From Podochytrium sp. JEL0797 (taxonomy: Eukaryota; Chytridiomycota; Chytridiomycetes; Chytridiales; Chytriomycetaceae): 12,031 nucleotides of DNA. Of this stretch, positions 7,601 through 12,031 are shown piece after piece. The translations under genes were made by a program, and so were the position numbers. Below the pieces are notes generated by a model. That model saw nothing but the letters and a program-made list of their open reading frames with translations. It did not search any database and was not told where the DNA came from. The DNA lies in assembly GCA_027596195.1 (NCBI GenBank), contig JADGJG010000829.1:1-12031 (forward strand). The letters run 5' to 3'. How positions within the stretch are numbered: position 1 is the first letter of the stretch; the number at the start of each line of letters is the position of its first letter.

Positions 7601-9242
7601 GCTGAACTCGTTTGGAGTCCCAGAAGATGTCGCCACAAGAAGGGTTGACGCGAATGACCCATAGCTGAGTGGCTTGAACATAACAATCACTTTAAGCACT
7701 TGGTTTGGTTGCACAACGATCGGCAAACTTGGGTTGGAAACTAACGCAAAATTGGGGTCGCCGACAGCGAACGAAACGATGCTTGTGGAAATATGGGCTG
7801 TGAACGTGACGTTGACGGAAACCGACGAGCCGACTGTGACAGTTCCAAACGCAGTGGCGGGAGCGGAAAGAGGAAACGAGGCGGGAGAACCGAAGCAGAA
7901 AACGCGACCATCGTTCGTAACCGTGAATACGCGGCTGCTTCCAATCGTGGGTCGAAGCCATTTGGAGTACGTTCCCGGTCCAGGAGAATGCTATTTAGAA
8001 GAATTAGAAATCGTTTTGAGCTCGCAAATTCACAATCCGACACTCACCGAATACAACTGAACCAACGCTCCCCCGCTTGGAACCGCAGAATACGCGTACA
8101 AGGCGCCAGCTTGGTCAATGAACCACAAAATTCCCGAGCCAGGTTGACCGTTCAAACTTGAAACGACGGGTGAGCCTGTGAACCACGCCGGGACAATGTC
8201 TGTGGCTCCAGCGTAGGTGAAGGAGGGGTTTCCATTGATGTCTTGGTTGTATTTGTAGGCTTGGATGGTGTTGGCTGATGGGTAGAAGTAGAAATAACCG
8301 CCCTCCTGCAAGTTTCAAAATCAGAATCGAAGAAAACACAATCTCGAAACAGCCAACACGAACCTCAGGATAAGCTGTCGCCTGCCCAAAAACAACACCC
8401 GGACCAGTGATGCGCTGAATCACATTATCAGAACCACCCGTGCCCTGCATGAAGCCTCCAAGACGGTCTGGATTCATGACGTAAACAATTCCAGACTTTC
8501 CGATCCCAGTCGCGAGTTTATGACCGCCAAACGCGGGCTGGCCCGAAGATGTAGTTCTTGGGAACATGGTAAATCCACCGCTTCCAAAGTCCATGTCCAC
8601 TTCGTTCAGCGGTTCGTAATCGTACATGAGGAAATAGTCGGCGGCCGCAAGTTGCTGCGAGGCTTGTACATCCACCCTCATGGCGCATTGACCAGCCGAA
8701 AGAGGGGGGCTACTTCCCGGCATGGGAGATGTGTACGTCGGGCCCGCATTCCCCACCGTGAAGAAGATCGAGCCGCTTCTGTCCGAAGCAAGTCCACTCC
8801 CTCCCATCCAGACTCCACCCATCCCTTGATTCGCAGGCTCGGCGTCAGTCGTCCACGCGGCAAGGTTCTTTCCCGTGACTTTGTCAAAACTCATGATCCA
8901 ACCGGTGTAGTTGAACATATCGCAGATACTGCCGAATGCCACGTGGATTGAGTTGTCCAAGAGAAGAAGGCCCGGTCGTTGAAGTTGGTGTCCAGGGATG
9001 AAGTGCTTGCGAGGGTCGTTTTGGCTTTGCTGTCCAAAGACCGAAACGGGGAAGTTTGGCTTTTCAGCGAGCGTTAGGACATCTACCGCGTGGAACACGT
9101 AGTCCGCGTTTTCGACTCCGTGGATGGCCGGGTTCAGGTAAGTTTTCCTGCGAAATGGATTAGAATTTATCGGATCATTTTCACATGTAGAAACTCTGAA
9201 ACTCACGAGAAAAAATACGCGGTGGACGTGGCAGGGTCAATG
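4222..9242 (-). CDS. Propeller-ASH-WSC secreted protein, unit B plus C-terminal WSC array
   Basis: Deduced exons on the minus strand are 9207-9242, 8364-9147, 8048-8305, 7403-7990, 7135-7339, 6505-7082, 6164-6447, 5812-6114, 5438-5749, 5024-5368, 4689-4961, 4318-4614 and 4222-4269 (TGA), about 1,436 codons. From N to C they encode a quinoprotein/PQQ-like beta-propeller, three ASH-type Ig-like repeats, WSC1-WSC4, a Ser/Thr-rich spacer, then WSC5-WSC6 ending CGGLNALSVYKFSG. WSC domains are eight-cysteine carbohydrate-binding modules of fungal wall sensors and secreted enzymes, so a secreted or wall-bound glycan-binding role is likely. No C-terminal transmembrane helix or GPI signal is visible. 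The introns are 48-74 nt and almost all phase 0. WSC2 carries a frame-breaking deletion. The first exon is preceded only by intron-derived sequence from unit A, so unit B has no visible start codon of its own. Confidence 0.82.
4689..4961 (-). other. WSC5 domain exon
   Basis: This 273-nt exon reads FDPSLATPTNPIVPNW, then GCYKD, CTDSC, QCFCGS, CSMTC and GNSTE: an intact WSC module up to the seventh cysteine. It is in a different frame from the Ser/Thr spacer in the genome, but joins it in frame after removal of the 62-nt intron at 4962-5023. The next exon begins WCGGQSAVSVY and supplies the eighth cysteine. Confidence 0.82.
4962..5023 (-). other. Frame-restoring 62-nt intron between Ser/Thr spacer and WSC5
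   Basis: The donor is ACG|GTTCGC and the acceptor GAGCAG|TTCGAC. The donor resembles the GTTCGT donor used in both propeller units. The length, 62 nt, lies within the 48-74 nt range of the gene's other introns and equals 2 mod 3, exactly the shift needed to join the two open frames at phase 0. Both sides are strongly coding, which supports the call. Confidence 0.7.
5024..5368 (-). other. Ser/Thr-rich mucin-like spacer
   Basis: This 345-nt exon opens with VCGGAGKISIYSW, closing WSC4, and continues for about 100 codons in which roughly half are Ser or Thr, with many Ala (for example SSSTATSSSI-like runs). Such tracts are usually O-glycosylated extended stalks. The exon ends at ACG|GTTCGC (5023/5024). 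A 62-nt intron at 4962-5023 then restores the frame of WSC5, so no frameshift is needed. Confidence 0.7.
5438..5749 (-). other. WSC4 domain exon
   Basis: This 312-nt phase 0-0 exon starts LCGGANAISVYD and carries GCF, CLAKC, QCFCGT, CSMAC and GNPAE in order. It is intact. Its last cysteine is in the next exon (VCGGAGKISIY), just before the Ser/Thr-rich spacer. Confidence 0.85.
5812..6114 (-). other. WSC3 domain exon
   Basis: This 303-nt phase 0-0 exon encodes LCGGANAISVYG, the linker TPTNPTVANW, then WSC landmarks GCF, CLAAC, QCFCGN, CTSSC and GNAAE. The eighth cysteine (CGG) is supplied by the next exon. It is intact and closely similar to WSC4, consistent with duplication of whole exons. 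Confidence 0.85.
6164..6447 (-). pseudogene. WSC2 exon with a 25-nt frame-breaking deletion
   Basis: The exon starts normally (ICGGISAISVF, then NWKYVGCFVD and NQQWNIPA) and ends normally in another frame (AGGFGYGGLEFGVQCFCG, then TCQGNSTE). Compared with WSC3 and WSC4, about 25 nt are missing near 6283-6295, removing the CLxxC cysteine pair and shifting the frame. The exon is 284 nt; adding 25 gives 309, a multiple of three that fits the phase 0-0 pattern of the neighbouring WSC exons. As sequenced, translation through it stops at 6187-6189. Confidence 0.75.
6453..9241. repeat. Tandem direct repeat, unit B (2,789 bp)
   Basis: Every shared exon and splice site recurs at a constant offset of 2,789 bp with no net indel. 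The left end is sharp: from GTTAACGCG at 6453 the sequence matches 9242 onward, while 6452 and leftward do not match. Identity is very high in exon 7403-7990 (about 7 differences in 588 nt by eye) and lower in the WSC1/ASH3 exon. Confidence 0.93.
6700..7990 (-). other. Three ASH / choice-of-anchor-D type Ig-like repeats (unit B)
   Basis: The exons 7403-7990, 7135-7339 and the start of 6505-7082 encode three repeats of the ASPM-SPD2-Hydin-like pattern: GSSVSVNVTFTA, then GSGAVNVAVLLSNSGNQDV with a closing FGVQSTGGSQTVTLTGLG, then TLNVIISNAGKSTLILSKV closing in FIINSNDPNAGVQTISFTGT. Secreted proteins often use these modules as spacers that hold catalytic or binding domains away from a surface. 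Confidence 0.65.
8048..9242 (-). other. Quinoprotein-like beta-propeller region (unit B)
   Basis: The exons 9207-9242, 8364-9147 and 8048-8305 encode repeated blade-like strands rich in G, N, D and aromatics (for example HVAFGSICDMFNYTGWIMSF, KSGIVYVMNPDRLGGF, GILWFIDQAGALYAYSAV). The spacing and the trp/gly-rich strand ends fit the quinoprotein alcohol dehydrogenase-like superfamily. I cannot see enough of the domain to identify PQQ or metal ligands, so enzymatic activity is not claimed. Unit A has about a dozen amino-acid substitutions here, none disruptive. Confidence 0.65.
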
Positions 9243-12031
9243 TTAACGCGTTCAGAACCTCAACATTTGGAATTTGGAGCCCCAAAATCCTACCTCTGCT
9301 CCATTCCCGGCACATGACATTGTGCAATCCGTAGAAACAGGGGTAGCGGTCGGGGGCGGTTGGTTTCCGCAATAACACTCGACTCCGAATTCAGCACCAG
9401 CATATCTGAAACCAGCAGTCAAGCAAGTTTGCAAACAGATTTCGAGAGTCGTGGATCCGCCAAAAATCTCCTGAGTTGGTAAGGCGCGCGCAGTCGGGCT
9501 GTCCGCGAAACAACCGAGGTAGGTTGTATTCTGAAATGGCGCTGCAAGTGGCTTGAAGATTTCGGTACCAGTGAAGGAGATGGTTTGGACTCCGGCATTC
9601 GGGTCGTTGGAATTGATGATAAAGACAGCCGAGAATGTAATTGGAGGTGCTCCCATGATGCTCGAAGCGGGCACCAAAAAATTGATGGGAACGACGATTG
9701 TACCACCAACCGGAAGTTGCTGGCCCTCGACAACCGAACTCGGGCTCGTGTAGATGTTTCCCGTAAGCGGTGGCTTGACTTTGGAGAGAATCAAAGTGCT
9801 GTTGCCAGCGTTGGAGATGATCAAATTGAGAATGCGGTTGGAGTTTGGGTACAACGAGCCCATGGACATGTCTGAAACAAAAAACGCGTTAGAAAAAACC
9901 CATAATGGCCTCAAAATACTTACTCAAGTTATTAATTGAGTATGAACCGTCCAGGTTTTGCATTTGGAGAACGAGCTTGGGTGGCGCAGCGCCCAAACCA
10001 GTCAAGGTGACAGTCTGACTACCGCCAGTTGATTGCACTCCAAATGAGCTTGAAAATGCTCCAATCGCTGTTGGATAGAACTGAATCGTTGCCGAGACGC
10101 TTGAACCGACAGTGATCACAGAGCCAACCTATAACCAAACTTGAGTGAATTGTTGCCGACTCTCAAAAGAGTGCTTCAAGGTAGTTCTTACAGGAGGAAG
10201 CGACAAAGCCGAATATGGGCTGGTCGGGAGACTGTAGCCCAAAATCGTAACGTCCTGGTTCCCAGAGTTTGACAACAACACGGCGACATTAACAGCCCCA
10301 GATCCAGCCACAACTCCTCCGTACGAAATCAATGGCGGAGAAACCAACAGTTCAGGGCCGGCTAATTGTCCTGAGCCCGATAGAGACGCGCTGAACTCGT
10401 TTGGAGTCCCAGAAGATGTCGCCACAAGAAGGGTTGACGCGAATGACCCATAGCTGAGTGGCTTGAACATAACAATCACTTTAAGCACTTGGTTTGGTTG
10501 CACAACGATCGGCAAACTTGGGTTGGAAACTAACGCAAAATTGGGGTCGCCGACAGCGAACGAAACGATGCTTGTGGAAATATGGGCTGTGAACGTGACG
10601 TTGACGGAGACCGACGAGCCGACTGTGACAATGCCAAACGCAGTGGCGGGAGCGGAAAGAGGAAACGAGGCGGGAGAACCGAAGCAGAAAACGCGACCAT
10701 CGTTCGTAACCGTGAATACGCGGCTGCTTCCAATCGTGGGTCGAAGCCATTTGGAGTACGTTCCCGGTCCAGGAGAATGCTATTTCGACGAATTATTCAT
10801 CGATTTGCGCTCGCAAATTCACAATCCGACACTCACCGAATACAACTGAACCAACGCTCCCCCGCTTGGAACCGCAGAATACGCGTACAAGGCGCCAGCT
10901 TGGTCAATGAACCACAAAATTCCCGAGCCAGGTTGACCGTTCAAACTTGAAACGACGGGTGAGCCTGTGAACCACGCAGGGACAATGTCTGTGGCTCCAG
11001 CGTAGGTGAAGGAGGGGTTTCCATTGATATCTTGGTTATATTTGTAGGCTTGGATGGTGTTGGCTGATGGGTAGAAGTAGAAATAACCGCCCTCCTGCAA
11101 GTTTCAAAATCAGAATCGAAGAAAACACAATCTCGAAACAGCCAACACGAACCTCAGGATAAGCTGTCGCCTGCCCAAAAACAACTCCCGGACCAGTGAT
11201 GCGCTGAATCACATTATCAGAACCACCCGTGCCCTGCATGAAACCTCCAAGACTGTCTGGATTCATGACGTAAACAATTCCAGACTTTCCGATCCCAGTC
11301 GCGAGTTTATGACCGCCAAACGCGGGCTGGCCCGAAGATGTAGTTCTTGGGAACATGGTGAATCCACCACTTCCAAAGTCCATGTCCACTTCGTTCAGCG
11401 GCTCGTAATCGTACATGAGGAAAAAGTCTGCGGCCACGAGCTGCTTCGAAGCTTGCACGTCCAATCTCATGGCACATTGACCAGCCGAAAGAGGGGGACT
11501 ACTTCCCGGCATGGGAGATGTATACGTTGGGCCCGCATTCCCCACGTTGAAGAAGATCGAGCCGCTTCTGTCCGAAGCAAGTCCACTCCCTCCCATCCAG
11601 ACTCCACCCATCCCTTGATTCGCAGTCTCGGCGTCAGTCTTCCACGCAGCAAGGTTCTTTCCTGTGACTTTGTCAAAACTCATGATCCAACCGGTGTAGT
11701 TGAACATATCGCAGATACTGCCGAATGCCACGTGGATTGAGTTGTCCATGAGAAGAAGGCCAGTTCGTTGAAGTTGGTGACCAGGGATGAAGTGCTTGCG
11801 TGGATCGTTGTGGCTTTGCTGTCCAAAGACCGACACAGGGAAGTTTGGCTTTTCGGCGAGCGTGAGGACATCCACCGCGTGCAACACGTAATCCGCATTT
11901 TCGACTCCGTGGATGGCAGGGTTCAGGTATGTTTTCCTGCGAAATGGATTAGAATTTATCGGATCATTTTCGCATGTAGTAACTCTGAAACTCACGAGAA
12001 AAAATACGCAGTGGAAGTGGCCGGGTCAATG
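9242..12031. repeat. Tandem direct repeat, unit A (reaches window edge)
   Basis: This is the second unit, head-to-tail with the first. Its last bases (GGGTCAATG, 12023-12031) match 9234-9242, where unit B meets unit A. Exactly one full period fits in the window, so it cannot be seen whether a third copy or the unique 5' part of the gene follows. The junction overlap visible is a single base (G), which points away from homology-driven joining. Confidence 0.9.
9252..12031 (-). CDS. Propeller-ASH-WSC1 secreted protein, unit A (5' end off window)
   Basis: Exons on the minus strand are 11996-12031 (partial), 11153-11936, 10837-11094, 10192-10779, 9924-10128 and 9294-9871, each exactly 2,789 bp from its unit B counterpart with identical splice phases. 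They encode the propeller (DPATSTAYFFSKTYLNPA through GSGILWFIDQAGALYAYSAV), three ASH-type repeats and WSC1 up to CAGNGAE. The intron that follows has GTAGG at its 5' end, but its normal CCACAG acceptor was lost at the duplication junction. Read-through adds VGFWGSKFQMLRF and stops at 9252-9254, which leaves WSC1 without its eighth cysteine (the CGG motif). The real N-terminus, presumably with a signal peptide and early propeller blades, lies to the right. The product may therefore be truncated unless splicing skips unit B. Confidence 0.8.

Noticed and set aside
9181..9378. Splicing of the unit A WSC1 intron at a cryptic AG (TTGAG) so that A reads directly into B
   Set aside because: The intron would be only about 26 nt, the resulting frame does not match the IDPATSTAYFF frame, and it meets a stop about 9181.
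7674..10849. Paired plus-strand open frames of 128, 122 and 143 codons recurring at a 2,789-bp spacing (7674-8060 with 10463-10849, and others)
   Set aside because: They are antisense to the propeller and ASH exons, recur only because the DNA is duplicated, and have no recognisable domain. Minus-strand frames carry the clear homology.
1..12031. tRNA, rRNA, CRISPR, transposon or viral elements
   Set aside because: No cloverleaf, spaced short repeats, terminal repeats, transposase or polymerase motifs were seen. The only large repeat is the gene-internal tandem duplication.

Overview
The window reads as eukaryotic nuclear DNA with intron-rich genes: short GT...AG introns, mostly 41-74 nt, about 50% GC and AATAAA-type poly(A) signals. 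The best guess for the source is an early-diverging, probably zoosporic (chytrid-like) fungus. Three points support this: a secreted multi-WSC-domain protein joined to a quinoprotein-like propeller, very small introns, and an Integrator subunit (INTS9), a complex missing from the model yeasts. The lineage is an inference and is not proven by the sequence.

Layout. Positions 1-1422 hold two poorly resolved plus-strand spliced gene candidates that I do not recognise, plus a perfect 10-bp inverted repeat at 14-42. Converging on them from the right is a minus-strand gene (stop at 1617, start near 3892) encoding an Integrator complex subunit 9 homologue. It has about 8 exons and some N-terminal and mid-gene oddities. 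Positions 3893-4221 are a short intergenic stretch.

Positions 4222-12031 belong to a minus-strand locus for a secreted, cysteine-rich modular protein, in the order PQQ-like beta-propeller, three ASH/choice-of-anchor-D-type Ig-like repeats, then six WSC carbohydrate-binding domains. A Ser/Thr-rich spacer sits between WSC4 and WSC5. The 5' end lies beyond the right edge. The stretch encoding propeller, ASH repeats and most of WSC1 is present twice as a head-to-tail tandem duplication with an exact period of 2,789 bp (units 6453-9241 and 9242-12030+). The exons of both units are open and share the same splice phases. The junction cuts an intron on one side and a propeller exon on the other, so reading continuously from unit A into unit B is not possible with the visible splice sites. 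Splicing that skips one whole unit would restore the ancestral frame.

Main points of interest are the partial-gene tandem duplication and its mosaic divergence (one intron identical, another only about two-thirds identical, with near-identical exons between), the frame-breaking 25-nt deletion in WSC2, phase 0-0 WSC exon modules that permit domain-skipping splicing, and the frame break and possible very short introns in INTS9. I found no RNA genes, CRISPR arrays, transposons or viral sequences.
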